From the NCBI RefSeq assembly GCF_031458235.1, contig NZ_JAVDYB010000001.1, positions 3,617,001-3,681,000 on the forward strand: DNA of 64,000 nucleotides. The letters are read 5' to 3'. Shown here one piece after another: positions 51,691 to 59,836 of this stretch. The notes under the pieces were generated by a model, which was not told the DNA's origin, did not search any database, and saw nothing but the letters and a program-made list of their open reading frames with translations. Source of the stretch: Catenuloplanes atrovinosus (lineage in GTDB: Bacteria; Actinomycetota; Actinomycetes; Mycobacteriales; Micromonosporaceae). Each line of letters starts with the position of its first letter. Position 1 is the stretch's first letter. The position numbers and the translations under genes are program-made.

Positions 51691-52959
51691 GTGGTCCTCA
51701 GTATCGACTTCGGCACGTCGCACACCACGGCCGCGGTGTCCACACCGGAGGGCGGCGCGACGCCCGTGCTGTTCGACGGCTTCCCGCTGCTGCCGTCCGC
51801 GGTCTGCGCGGCCGGGGACCGGCTGTTCACCGGCCGGGACGCGGTGCAGTGGGGCGGCAGCCGGCCTGAGGCGTTCGAGCCGTGGCCGAAGCGGCGCGTC
51901 GACGACGGCGTGCTGCTGCTCGGCGACCGGGAGGTGCCGGTCGCCGAGGCGATCGGCGCGGTGCTGGCCCGGGTCGCGGCGGAGCATCGCGGCGGCGTGG
52001 GCGAGCTGGTGCTGACCCATCCGGCCGCGTGGGGCCCGCACCGGCGGGCGGTGCTGACCGCGGCGGCGCACCGGGCGGGCCTGCCCGCGCCGCGCCTGGT
52101 GCCGGAGCCGGTCGCGGCCGCGCAACGGCTGGTCACGACCGGCCACGACGTGCCGGCCGGGCACTGCGCGATCGTGTACGACTTCGGCGGCGGCACCTTC
52201 GACGCCACGGTCCTCACCCGTACCGCCGGCGGTTTCGCGGTGGTGGCCAGCGAAGGGCTGCCGGACGCGGGCGGGCTCGACGTGGACGAGGCGGTGCTCG
52301 GCGTGCTCGCCGCCACGCTGCCGGACCCGGACGGGCGGTGGCCGCGGCTGCTGGCGCCGTCCGGCCCGGCGGACCGGCGGGCCGCGCGGCAGCTGCGCGA
52401 GGAGGTGCGCGGCGCCAAGGAGATGCTGTCCCGCACCGCGTCCGCGTCGGTGTACGTGCCGCTGCTGGACCGCGAGGCGGTGCTGGGCAGGCCGCAGTTC
52501 GAGCTGGTGGCCCGGACCGTGATCGAGCGGACCGTGACGGCCACCCGGTCGGCGCTGCGGGCGGCGGGCCCGGACGCGGGCCCGCTGGCCGCGATCTTCA
52601 TGGTGGGCGGGTCGAGCCGGATTCCGCTCGCCGCCACGATGCTGCACCGGGCCTTCGACGTGGCGCCGGTCGTGCTGGACCAGTCGGAGCTGGTGGTGGC
52701 GCTGGGCGCGGCCGAGCCCGGCACATCGCCGCCATCCTCGCCGCCGGCGGAGAGGCCGGCGGAGAGGCCGGCGGAGAGGCCGGTGGAGAGGATGGCGGCA
52801 GAACCGGCGGAGAGACCCGTGGAGAGGCCGGCGGAGGAACCCGTGGAGGCGCCCGCACCCCGGCCCCCCGAACCCTCGATCGGACGGGACTTCGCCGTGC
52901 TGTTCGGGCTGATCGTGCTGTTGTTCGCGATCATCTGGCTGGTGACGCGGGAGAGCTGA
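51691..52959 (+). CDS. Hsp70-like ATPase with proline-rich tail and C-terminal membrane anchor
   Basis: The 422-residue protein has a DnaK-type actin-fold ATPase (about 1-340): phosphate 1 motif SIDFGTSHTTAA, phosphate 2 YDFGGGTFDATVL and adenosine motif MVGGSSRIPL. There is no substrate-binding domain. A low-complexity AERP/VERP-rich tail (about 343-395) and a membrane helix (about 400-417) follow. It is probably tethered to the inner face of the membrane. GTG 51691 has TACGCT seven bases upstream and no ribosome site, so it may have its own leaderless promoter only 20 bp after prfH. Its link to prfH is unproven. Confidence 0.78.
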   Translation: MVLSIDFGTSHTTAAVSTPEGGATPVLFDGFPLLPSAVCAAGDRLFTGRDAVQWGGSRPEAFEPWPKRRVDDGVLLLGDREVPVAEAIGAVLARVAAEHRGGVGELVLTHPAAWGPHRRAVLTAAAHRAGLPAPRLVPEPVAAAQRLVTTGHDVPAGHCAIVYDFGGGTFDATVLTRTAGGFAVVASEGLPDAGGLDVDEAVLGVLAATLPDPDGRWPRLLAPSGPADRRAARQLREEVRGAKEMLSRTASASVYVPLLDREAVLGRPQFELVARTVIERTVTATRSALRAAGPDAGPLAAIFMVGGSSRIPLAATMLHRAFDVAPVVLDQSELVVALGAAEPGTSPPSSPPAERPAERPAERPVERMAAEPAERPVERPAEEPVEAPAPRPPEPSIGRDFAVLFGLIVLLFAIIWLVTRES

Positions 52960-52966
52960 ACCACTT

Positions 52967-52990
52967 GTTGTATGCATCGTTGCATACAAC
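52967..52990 (+). promoter_or_regulatory. 24-bp operator before the MFS gene, regulator not identified
   Basis: GTTGTATGCA and TGCATACAAC are perfect 10-bp arms around TCGT. The site ends 18 bp before the MFS ATG and just before a TAGCGT -10-like element. GntR, MarR or TetR families could bind it. No such gene is adjacent. Confidence 0.65.
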
Positions 52991-53008
52991 CCGGTAGCGT
53001 CGTGGCAC

Positions 53009-54226
53009 ATGACGGCGACGCTCACCGCCCCGGCCCCCGCGCTCACGATCACCGCACAGCGGCGCCCGTGGATCTCCGTATACGCCGTCATGTTCTTCTC
53101 CACCTGGGCCGGCAACCAGTTCAGCCCGCTCCTGCTGCTCTACAAGCAGCGTGAGCACTACTCCGCGCTCGCCGTCAACGGCTTCCTCGGCGTCTACGTG
53201 CTCGGGCTCGCGCCCGCGTTCGTGCTCAGCGGCGCGCTCTCCGACCGGTACGGCCGCCGCCCGGTCATGTTCGGCGGCGTGCTGGCCGCGCTGGCCGCCA
53301 GCACCGCGCTGGCGTTCGGTGGGACCGGCCCGGTGATGATCTGCGTCGGGCGGCTGCTGGCCGGCATCGCGGTCGGCACCGCGACCTGCGTCGGCACCTC
53401 CTGGCTGAAGGAGCTGTCGCAGGGCGTCTACGACCCGCGCGCGGACGCCGGCGCCGGTGCCCGCCGCGCCACCACCTCGTTCTCACTCGGGTCCGCCGCG
53501 GGCGCGCTGGTCGCGGGCCTGTTCGCACAGTGGGGCCCGTGGCCGCTGCAACTGCCGTTCGTGATCCACGTGCTGCTCACACTGCCGTTCGCCTGGCTGG
53601 TGCTGCGTGCGCCGGAAACCGCGGTCACCGTCGGCGCGCCCACGCGGTCGCGGGTGCCCACCGCCGGGCACCCCCGGTTCGTCCGGGTGGTGATGGTGGC
53701 CGCGCCGTGGCTGTTCGTGGCGCCGTCGGTCACGTTCGGATACCTGCCGGTGCTGCTGGAGGAGACCACGCCCGGCGCCGGCATCGCGTACGCCACGCTG
53801 CTCACCGTCCTGGCGCTCGGCGTCTCCGCCCTCATCCAGCCGTGGGCGAAACGCCTGGTCACGACGCGCACCGGTCCCGGCCTGGTGGCCGCGATCCTGC
53901 TGATCACCGCGGGCGTGACGCTGGCCGCGATCGCGGACCACGCGCGCTCCTGGCCACTCGGCCTGCTCGTGGCCGTGGTGATGGGCTGCGGCATCGGCGT
54001 CGGCATGGTCTGCGCGATCCTCGAGGTGCAGCGCATCGCCGGTCCGGGCGACCTGGCCGCGCTCACCGGCGTCTTCTACGCGATCGCGTACACCGGCTTC
54101 CTGACGCCCGCCGTGCTGGCCGCGCTCACCGGCGCACTCGGCAGCACCGCACCGCTGCTCGGTGTGGCCACGCTCGGCCTGCTCAGCGCCCTGCTCCTGA
54201 TCATCGCCCACCGCCGGACCCGCTGA
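53009..54226 (+). CDS. MFS transporter
   Basis: The 405-residue protein has 12 membrane helices and the MFS motif GALSDRYGRRPVMFGG between helices 2 and 3. A long central loop is near residue 150. It begins with a Thr/Ala-rich tail. No ribosome site precedes ATG 53009, but a TAGCGT element is eight bases upstream, so the transcript may be leaderless. A large palindrome covers the promoter, so expression is probably repressed until an inducer arrives. The substrate is unknown. Confidence 0.83.
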   Translation: MTATLTAPAPALTITAQRRPWISVYAVMFFSTWAGNQFSPLLLLYKQREHYSALAVNGFLGVYVLGLAPAFVLSGALSDRYGRRPVMFGGVLAALAASTALAFGGTGPVMICVGRLLAGIAVGTATCVGTSWLKELSQGVYDPRADAGAGARRATTSFSLGSAAGALVAGLFAQWGPWPLQLPFVIHVLLTLPFAWLVLRAPETAVTVGAPTRSRVPTAGHPRFVRVVMVAAPWLFVAPSVTFGYLPVLLEETTPGAGIAYATLLTVLALGVSALIQPWAKRLVTTRTGPGLVAAILLITAGVTLAAIADHARSWPLGLLVAVVMGCGIGVGMVCAILEVQRIAGPGDLAALTGVFYAIAYTGFLTPAVLAALTGALGSTAPLLGVATLGLLSALLLIIAHRRTR

Positions 54227-54414
54227 ACGACCACACGAGCATCCACCGGTACGAACGCCCACCGTTCCACGCGGCACGGAGCCTCCCCGGCCGACATCCT
54301 TCGATGGATGCCGGAACGCGTGGTACGGACGGCCGACCCTGCGCGGGCGACATCGCGTCACCGTGCCCCGACCACTCAGTTGGGCGGGCGAGGGACGGTC
54401 GCGACGACGGTGGG
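54227..54414. other. Intergenic region
   Basis: About 190 bp with no clear gene, terminator or promoter that I can support. Confidence 0.3.
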
Positions 54415-54894
54415 GTGTGGGCAGACGTGGGCTTGTGGCGGCGCGGCGGACACCGGACCAAGGGCGAGCACGACGAGGTGGTGATCCTCGGGCGCGAGGT
54501 CATCGCCGGTGCGTACCCCGCCGAGTTGGTCGCCTTCGACGACGTGGCCTGCGAGCTGCGCCGCGGCCGGGCCTCGTCCGCGCGACGGCCACGCCCACCG
54601 GTCGCCGCGTCCGGCTCGATATCCCCCGCGCTGCTCGGCGTGCTCCAGGCGCTGTCCGCCGCGTTCGGCACCGGCACCCCCGGCCCGCTCCCCGAACCGG
54701 CCCGCCGCCGCGTGGCCACGCTGCTCAACCGCCGCCCCGGCGCGACCGCCCTCACCCCCGCCGAGGAGACCGCGGTCCGCGACACCCTGGTCGAGGCCGC
54801 CGTCTCCCGCCACTCCCTCAGCCGCGACGACGCGGAACGCCTCGGCAGCGCCGTCATCGCCACCCTCCGCCTCCGCGGCGACTGCCGCCGCTGA
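54415..54894 (+). CDS. Uncharacterised 159-residue protein
   Basis: I do not recognise this product. The start GTG 54415 is a choice without a strong ribosome site. Visible parts are a hydrophobic segment VVILGREVIAGAYPAELVAFDDVACELRRG near residues 21-50, a basic linker rich in Arg, Pro and Ser, and a helical C terminus (ALLGVLQALSAAFG, TPAEETAVRDTLVEAAVSRHSLSRDDAERLGSAVIATLRL). The helix-rich end argues for a real gene. Antisense frames look like shadows. Confidence 0.45.
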   Translation: MWADVGLWRRGGHRTKGEHDEVVILGREVIAGAYPAELVAFDDVACELRRGRASSARRPRPPVAASGSISPALLGVLQALSAAFGTGTPGPLPEPARRRVATLLNRRPGATALTPAEETAVRDTLVEAAVSRHSLSRDDAERLGSAVIATLRLRGDCRR

Positions 54895-54907
54895 CCACTC
54901 CCGGCCG

Positions 54908-56008
54908 TCACGGCCCCAGCCTGCGGGCGGCGATGCGGACCAGGTCGTGGAGCCGGTACCGCCCGTCCGCCGCGGGCGCGAGCAGCCCGGCGCCGCGCAG
55001 TTCCTCGATCGCGGGCGAGGCCTCGGCGGGCACCTGACCGGGCGCGTGCGCCAGGCGGTGGATCACCGACCGGGCGTGCGCGGAGAGCCGGCCGAACGAC
55101 GTCGCGAGCGCGGCCTCGACGGACAGGTCACCGGCGGACAGCACCGCGAGCCGCCGGTCCTCGTCGGCGAGCCGGTCCGCCAGGTGGGCCGCCGTCCCGC
55201 CCGGCCGCCCGGTGAGCCGGTTCCCGGCGATCCGCAGCGCCAGCGGCAGGTGCCCGCAGTAGTCCGCGACCGCCGCCATGGCCGCATCGGCGGGCGCGCC
55301 GGTGATCGCCGCGAGCAGCGCGACCGATTCGCCCGCGGGCAGGGGGCCCAGCGGAATCCGCACCGCGCCGTCGATCCCCGGCAGCGGCGACCGGCTGGTG
55401 ATCACCAGGGCGGCGCCGGCCCGCGGCGGCTCCGGCGGGAGGTCCCCGGCGACGTCGTCGAGGACGATCAGCCGGCGGCCCCGTGCCCCGGCCGCGAGCG
55501 TCCGCCGCAGCCGCCCGGCCACGTCGACCGCTCCACCGGCCTCCGCGCCGGACCGCGACGGCCGGGTGCCCCGGCAGTCGAGGAACGAGACGCCGCCCGG
55601 AAACCGGCCGGCCGTCCGGGACACGGTGTGCACCACCAGCGCGGTCTTGCCCACCCCGGCCATCCCGTGCACGATCACCGGGGCGCCGTCCCGCACCGCC
55701 CGCGCAAGCAGCTCGGCCGGTTCCGTACGCCCGGTGAAGTCGGGCACGGCGCGCGGCAGCGCGAACGCGTCCTCCGGCACCGCCCGCGCGACCGCCGCGG
55801 CCTCGGTCAGGACCGCGCGATCGTCCGCGCCCAGTCCGAGCGCGCCCGCGAGCGCGTCGAGCGTACGGTCCCGGGCCGTGCTCTGCCCGCGCTCCAGGTC
55901 GCCGAGGGCGCGCACGCTGATGCCGGACGCGGCGGACAGCTCGTGCAGCGTCAGGCGGGCCGCGTGCCGGTGGGCGCGGATCAGCACGGCGAGGGGTGGC
56001 GGGTGCAC
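54908..56008 (-). CDS. XRE-HTH STAND ATPase regulator, short form
   Basis: The 366-residue protein joins an XRE-type helix-turn-helix (about 8-65, LHELSAASGISVRALGDLERGQ) to a STAND/NB-ARC ATPase with Walker A VHGMAGVGKTAL, Walker B RRLIVLDDVAG, and GHLPLALRIAGNRL. It ends after a winged-helix-like piece, without the TPR sensor repeats of full AfsR-like proteins. It is a paralogue of the gene at 61549-62775. Such regulators are thought to switch on a signal that opens the ATPase. Its targets are unknown. Confidence 0.82.
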   Translation of the reverse strand: MHPPPLAVLIRAHRHAARLTLHELSAASGISVRALGDLERGQSTARDRTLDALAGALGLGADDRAVLTEAAAVARAVPEDAFALPRAVPDFTGRTEPAELLARAVRDGAPVIVHGMAGVGKTALVVHTVSRTAGRFPGGVSFLDCRGTRPSRSGAEAGGAVDVAGRLRRTLAAGARGRRLIVLDDVAGDLPPEPPRAGAALVITSRSPLPGIDGAVRIPLGPLPAGESVALLAAITGAPADAAMAAVADYCGHLPLALRIAGNRLTGRPGGTAAHLADRLADEDRRLAVLSAGDLSVEAALATSFGRLSAHARSVIHRLAHAPGQVPAEASPAIEELRGAGLLAPAADGRYRLHDLVRIAARRLGP

Positions 56009-56115
56009 ATCGGCTTCCTGGGTTCTCGGAGGGGCTCCGCCAGCCTGCCGGGACGGTACGCTCCCGGGCTTGAGTACGACGACTGCGCCCGCTACTGCGA
56101 TGGCAGAATGACGTC

Positions 56116-58836
56116 GTGCCCGCCGCCTCCGACCCGCTCCTGTTCGGACGCGACGACGAGCTGTCGGTGCTGGAGCGGCTGGCCGCCGACGCGGCCGGGG
56201 GCCGGGGTGGCGCGCTGGTCATCCGCGGCGAGCCCGGCATCGGCAAGACCGCGCTGCTCGACGCGCTGGAGAGGGCGGCGGCGCGGCACGGCATGCGGGT
56301 GCTGCGGGCGGCCGGGACGGAGAGCGAGTCCCGTCTGCCGTACGCCGCGATCCACCAGCTCATCCACCCGCTGAGCGCGCGCGTCGGCGACCTGCCGCCC
56401 GCGCACCGGGCCGCGCTGCGCACCTCGCTCTGGCTGGAGGACGGCGAGCCGGACGTGTACGCGGTCGCGCTCGCGCTGCTCGAACTGATCACCGAGGTCG
56501 CCGCGGACCGCCCGGTCGCACTGCTCCTCGACGACCTGCACTGGCTGGACCGGGCCAGCCTGGACGTGCTCGGCTTCGTGGCCCGCCGGGTGGCGACCGA
56601 GCCGGTCCTCGCGGTCGGCGCCACCCGCACCGTCGCGCTGGACGGCCCACGGCGCCGCACCGGCCTGCCGGACACCGAGCTCGGCCGGCTCGACAGCGTG
56701 GACGCGGCCGCGCTGCTGGACGCCCGGGCGCCACGACTGCCGCACGCGGTCCGGCAGCGGCTGCTCGCCGAGGCCGCCGGCAACCCGCTGGCGCTGGTCG
56801 AGCTGTCCAAGACCGTGGCCGCGGAGACGCCGGCGGACGGCACGTTGCCGCTGAACCACCGGCTGGAGGCCGCGTTCGCCGCCCGCGCCGCCGGGCTCGG
56901 CGCGCGCGCCGCCGCGCTGCTGCTGGTGCTGGCCGCGGACACCACGTGCGACCTGCGCCGGCTGCTCGCGGCCGCGTCCGCCATCCGCGGCGAGGAGGTC
57001 GGGCTGCCCGACGCGCAGGACGCGATCGACGCGGGCCTGATCGAGGTCGCCGGCGCGGCCATGCGGTTTCGGCACCCGCTGATGCGCTCGGCCGTCTACC
57101 AGCGGGCGTCCATGGTGGACCGGCTGGCGGCGCACCGCGCGCTCGCGGCCCAGCTCACCGCCGTGCCGGACCGTCGCCTGTGGCACCTGGCCGCGGCCGC
57201 GATCGGCACCGACGAGTCGCTCGCCCGCGAGCTGGCGCAATACGCCGACCGGGCCCACCTGCGCGGCGGCACCATGTCGGCGGTCGCCGCGCTGCGCCGG
57301 GCCGGCGAGCTGACCGACGATCCGCGTACCGCCCGGTCGCTGTTGCTTCGCGCGGCCGAACTGGCCAGCGAGGTCGGCGCCCGGTACGAGGTCGAGCAGC
57401 TGCTGGCCGGCGGCGACCTGACCGGGCTCGGGCCGGTCGAGCAGGCCCGGCTGACGAACGTGACGGAGGTGGTCCGGTACGGCCGCTACCGGGACCCGCT
57501 GCAGCGCGTGCGCGACCTGACCGGCATCGCGGTCGCGGCGCACCGGGCCGGCCGGCCGGAACTCGCCATGCAGGTGCTGTGGCGCGCCGCGTCCCGCTGC
57601 TTCTTCCAGGCGACCGGGCCGGAGACCGCGGAGGCCCGGGCCACGGTCGCCGCGCTGGTCGACGACGCGGCGCCGGGTCCGGACGACCCGCAGGCGCTGG
57701 CGATCCTGGCGTACACGGTGCCGGAGGAGCGCGGCCACGAGGTGCTGGAGCGGCTGCGGCGCGCCACCGCGGACGGCCCGGACGCGATGCGCTTCCTGGG
57801 GAGCGCATCGCTGGTGCTGGGCGACTTCGCCCGCAGCTGCGAGTGCATCGACGTGGCGGCCGCCGACGCGCGCGCCCAGGGCCGGCTCGGCGTGCTGGCC
57901 CGGCTGCTCGGCGGCGGCAACTGGGGCCGGCTGTGGCTCGGCCAGTGGGACACCGCGCACGCGGAGCTGACCGAGGCCCGGGCGCTCGCCCAGGAGACCG
58001 GCGAGGCGTTCTACGAGGTCGCCGCGCAGACCAGCATCGCCGCGATCACGGCCATGCGCGGCGACCTCGACCACGCCACCGCGCTGCTGGACGAGGTCGC
58101 GGCCAGCCCGCTCGCGGCCGGCATGCGCTACATCCAGGTCGCTCTGGCCCAGACGCGCGGCCTGGTGCACCTGTTCCGGGGAGACGCGCGGGAGGCGTAC
58201 GCGACGCTGGCGCGGACGTTCGATCCGGCGCATCCCAGCTACCACCGGTACATGCGCTGGTGGCTGGTGCCCGACCTGCTCGACGCGGCCGTGGCCGCCG
58301 GCCGCCTGGACGACGCCCGTGCGCTGATCGCCGGGCTGCCCGAGCTGGCCGGCCGCGTCGGCGCGCCGATCCTGGTGGTGGCCGCGCAGTACGCGGCCGT
58401 CGTCACCGGCCCGGACCCGGAGCCGGACGTCTTCACCGGCGAGCTCGCGCGCTGGCCGGTCTACCGGGCGCGCCTGCAACTGCACCTCGGCGGCCGGCTG
58501 CGCCGCCGGCACCACACCCGGGCCGCGCGGGATCTGCTCCGCGCGGCCCGGGACACGTTCGACGCGCTCGGCGCCGGCCCGTGGTCCGAGACCGCCCGGG
58601 CCGAGCTGCGCGCCACCGGCGAGCAGAGCCGCCGGCGCGTCTCATCGGCGCGGGAGCAGCTCTCCCCGCAGGAGCTCCAGATCGCCACGCTGGCCGCCGA
58701 GGGGCTGACCAACCGCGAGATCGCCGAGCGCCTGTTCCTCTCGCACCGGACGATCGGCTCCCACCTGTACCGGATCTACCCGAAGCTGGGCGTCACCCGC
58801 CGCGCCCAGCTCGCCGCGGTGCTCGACGGCGGGTGA
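56116..58836 (+). CDS. Large LuxR-family ATPase regulator (LAL type)
   Basis: The 906-residue protein has an N-terminal STAND ATPase (LFGRDDELSVLERL; Walker A IRGEPGIGKTALL; Walker B VALLLDDLHWLD), a long middle of TPR-like helices, and a C-terminal LuxR helix-turn-helix (about 842-900, LSPQELQIATLAAEGLTNREIAERLFLSHRTIGSHLYRIYPKLGV). LAL regulators activate secondary metabolite or catabolic operons on binding a ligand. It diverges from the STAND gene at 56008 and is followed by a strong terminator. Confidence 0.92.
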   Translation: MPAASDPLLFGRDDELSVLERLAADAAGGRGGALVIRGEPGIGKTALLDALERAAARHGMRVLRAAGTESESRLPYAAIHQLIHPLSARVGDLPPAHRAALRTSLWLEDGEPDVYAVALALLELITEVAADRPVALLLDDLHWLDRASLDVLGFVARRVATEPVLAVGATRTVALDGPRRRTGLPDTELGRLDSVDAAALLDARAPRLPHAVRQRLLAEAAGNPLALVELSKTVAAETPADGTLPLNHRLEAAFAARAAGLGARAAALLLVLAADTTCDLRRLLAAASAIRGEEVGLPDAQDAIDAGLIEVAGAAMRFRHPLMRSAVYQRASMVDRLAAHRALAAQLTAVPDRRLWHLAAAAIGTDESLARELAQYADRAHLRGGTMSAVAALRRAGELTDDPRTARSLLLRAAELASEVGARYEVEQLLAGGDLTGLGPVEQARLTNVTEVVRYGRYRDPLQRVRDLTGIAVAAHRAGRPELAMQVLWRAASRCFFQATGPETAEARATVAALVDDAAPGPDDPQALAILAYTVPEERGHEVLERLRRATADGPDAMRFLGSASLVLGDFARSCECIDVAAADARAQGRLGVLARLLGGGNWGRLWLGQWDTAHAELTEARALAQETGEAFYEVAAQTSIAAITAMRGDLDHATALLDEVAASPLAAGMRYIQVALAQTRGLVHLFRGDAREAYATLARTFDPAHPSYHRYMRWWLVPDLLDAAVAAGRLDDARALIAGLPELAGRVGAPILVVAAQYAAVVTGPDPEPDVFTGELARWPVYRARLQLHLGGRLRRRHHTRAARDLLRAARDTFDALGAGPWSETARAELRATGEQSRRRVSSAREQLSPQELQIATLAAEGLTNREIAERLFLSHRTIGSHLYRIYPKLGVTRRAQLAAVLDGG

Positions 58837-58846
58837 CGCCGGCACG

Positions 58847-58882
58847 CCACGGGCCGCGCGAACGGACTCGCGCGGCCCGTGG
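58847..58882. terminator. Bidirectional hairpin terminator
   Basis: CCACGGGCCGCGCGA pairs perfectly with TCGCGCGGCCCGTGG around a 6-base loop, between convergent stops at 58836 and 58894. Confidence 0.85.
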
Positions 58883-58893
58883 TCACGAGCGGG

Positions 58894-59688
58894 TCAGCGC
58901 GCGTGGCGCTGCGCCCAGTCAAGGGCGGTGTCGGCGATCCGCTCCCAGCCCGGCTCGGCGCACGTCCAGTGCGAGCGGCCCGGGAACTCGACGTAGTCTG
59001 TGACCGTGCCCTCGCCGCGGTAGTGGTGGGCGTTGGAGCGGTTCACCGACGGCGGCATGATGTGGTCCGCGCCGCCGGCGATGAACAGCAGCGGGGCCCG
59101 ATTCGGGTTGCGGTAGTCGACCCAGGTCTCCTGCCTGCCCGGCTTGAAGTTGGCGATCAGGCCGTACGACCAGACCCAGCTGCCCGGCGCCGGGATCGCG
59201 TACCGCTCGTAGGCGGCGCGCGAGTCCGCTTCGGACAGCGTGTTGGTGAACGCGTACCGCCACTGCTCGTGGGTGAAGCCGGCGGCCCGATGGCGCTTGG
59301 CCGGATTGTTCAGGATCGGGAACAGCGACCGGATCTGCGACGGCGGCGTGACCCGGATGCCCTCGGTCGGCGCCGAGTTGATCACCACGCCGGCGGCGCC
59401 GTGGCCGCGATCCAGGAGCAGCTGCGTCAGCGTACCGCCGAAGGAATGGCCCATGATGATCGGCTTTTCCGGCAGCGCGGTGATCACTTTTTCCAGGTGG
59501 GCGACGGTGTCCGGCACGGTCAGCGTAGCGATCGGCGTCGGGTCCGCGCGCAGCGCCTCGACCTCCACCTCGAAGCCGGGGTACGCCGGGGTGATCACGG
59601 TGTGGCCCTTCGCCTCGAAGTGCCGGACCCACCCCTCCCAGCTGCGCGGCGTCACCCACAGCCCATGAACCAGAACAATGGTGCTCAT
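58894..59688 (-). CDS. Alpha/beta hydrolase (lipase/esterase-like)
   Basis: The 264-residue protein starts at ATG 59688 (MSTIVLVHGLWVTPRSW), with the oxyanion HGLW stretch, the nucleophile elbow GHSFGG, a GGADHIMPP segment carrying the acid Asp and the late His in PGRSHWT. It is cytosolic. A longer frame that adds 46 residues reads through the 74-bp repeats and is rejected. The start overlaps the stop of a repeat-encoded mini-ORF as ATGA, so translation may be coupled. It is the last of three tandem hydrolase genes. Confidence 0.87.
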   Translation of the reverse strand: MSTIVLVHGLWVTPRSWEGWVRHFEAKGHTVITPAYPGFEVEVEALRADPTPIATLTVPDTVAHLEKVITALPEKPIIMGHSFGGTLTQLLLDRGHGAAGVVINSAPTEGIRVTPPSQIRSLFPILNNPAKRHRAAGFTHEQWRYAFTNTLSEADSRAAYERYAIPAPGSWVWSYGLIANFKPGRQETWVDYRNPNRAPLLFIAGGADHIMPPSVNRSNAHHYRGEGTVTDYVEFPGRSHWTCAEPGWERIADTALDWAQRHAR

Positions 59689-59762
59689 GCCGTACACCCC
59701 TCCTCGCTGCCGATACGCCGTGGTCGGCGCTGAGCCGATGATTCGCTCGCAAGCTCGCTCAT
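59685..59762 (-). CDS. Repeat-encoded mini-ORF, copy 2 (25 codons)
   Basis: ATG at 59762 opens a 25-codon frame beginning [13 protein letters not shown] that ends in TGA at 59687-59685. Both ends overlap neighbours as ATGA: its start with the stop of copy 1, and its stop with the start of the hydrolase gene. It differs from copy 1 at a few positions. Whether the peptide matters or only the coupling does is unknown. Confidence 0.5.
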   Translation of the reverse strand: MSELASESSAQRRPRRIGSEEGCTA

Positions 59763-59836
59763 GCCGGACCCCCCTCCACGCTCCCGATACGCCGTAGTCG
59801 GCGCTGAGCCGATGATTCGCTCGCAAGCTCGCTCAT
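59689..59836 (-). repeat. Two tandem 74-bp direct repeats between hydrolase genes
   Basis: Units run 59836-59763 and 59762-59689 (leftward). The first 40 or so bases (ATGAGCGAGCTTGCGAGCGA onward) are identical and the rest differ at a handful of positions. The period of 74 is 25 codons minus the one base lost in each ATGA overlap, so each added unit keeps the stop/start chain intact. Confidence 0.9.
59759..59836 (-). CDS. Repeat-encoded mini-ORF, copy 1 (25 codons)
   Basis: ATG at 59836 overlaps the TGA of the upstream hydrolase gene (stop at 59835-59833). The 25-codon frame begins [13 protein letters not shown] and ends in TGA at 59761-59759, overlapping the start of copy 2. Confidence 0.5.
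   Translation of the reverse strand: MSELASESSAQRRLRRIGSVEGGPA

Noticed and set aside
56092-58515. Leftward 807-residue open frame opposite the LuxR gene
   Set aside because: Antisense shadow; the rightward frame has ATPase and LuxR motifs.
59689-59826. 46-residue N-terminal extension of the last hydrolase gene
   Set aside because: It is a read-through of the 74-bp repeats in another frame; the short form starts with normal hydrolase sequence at an ATGA junction.
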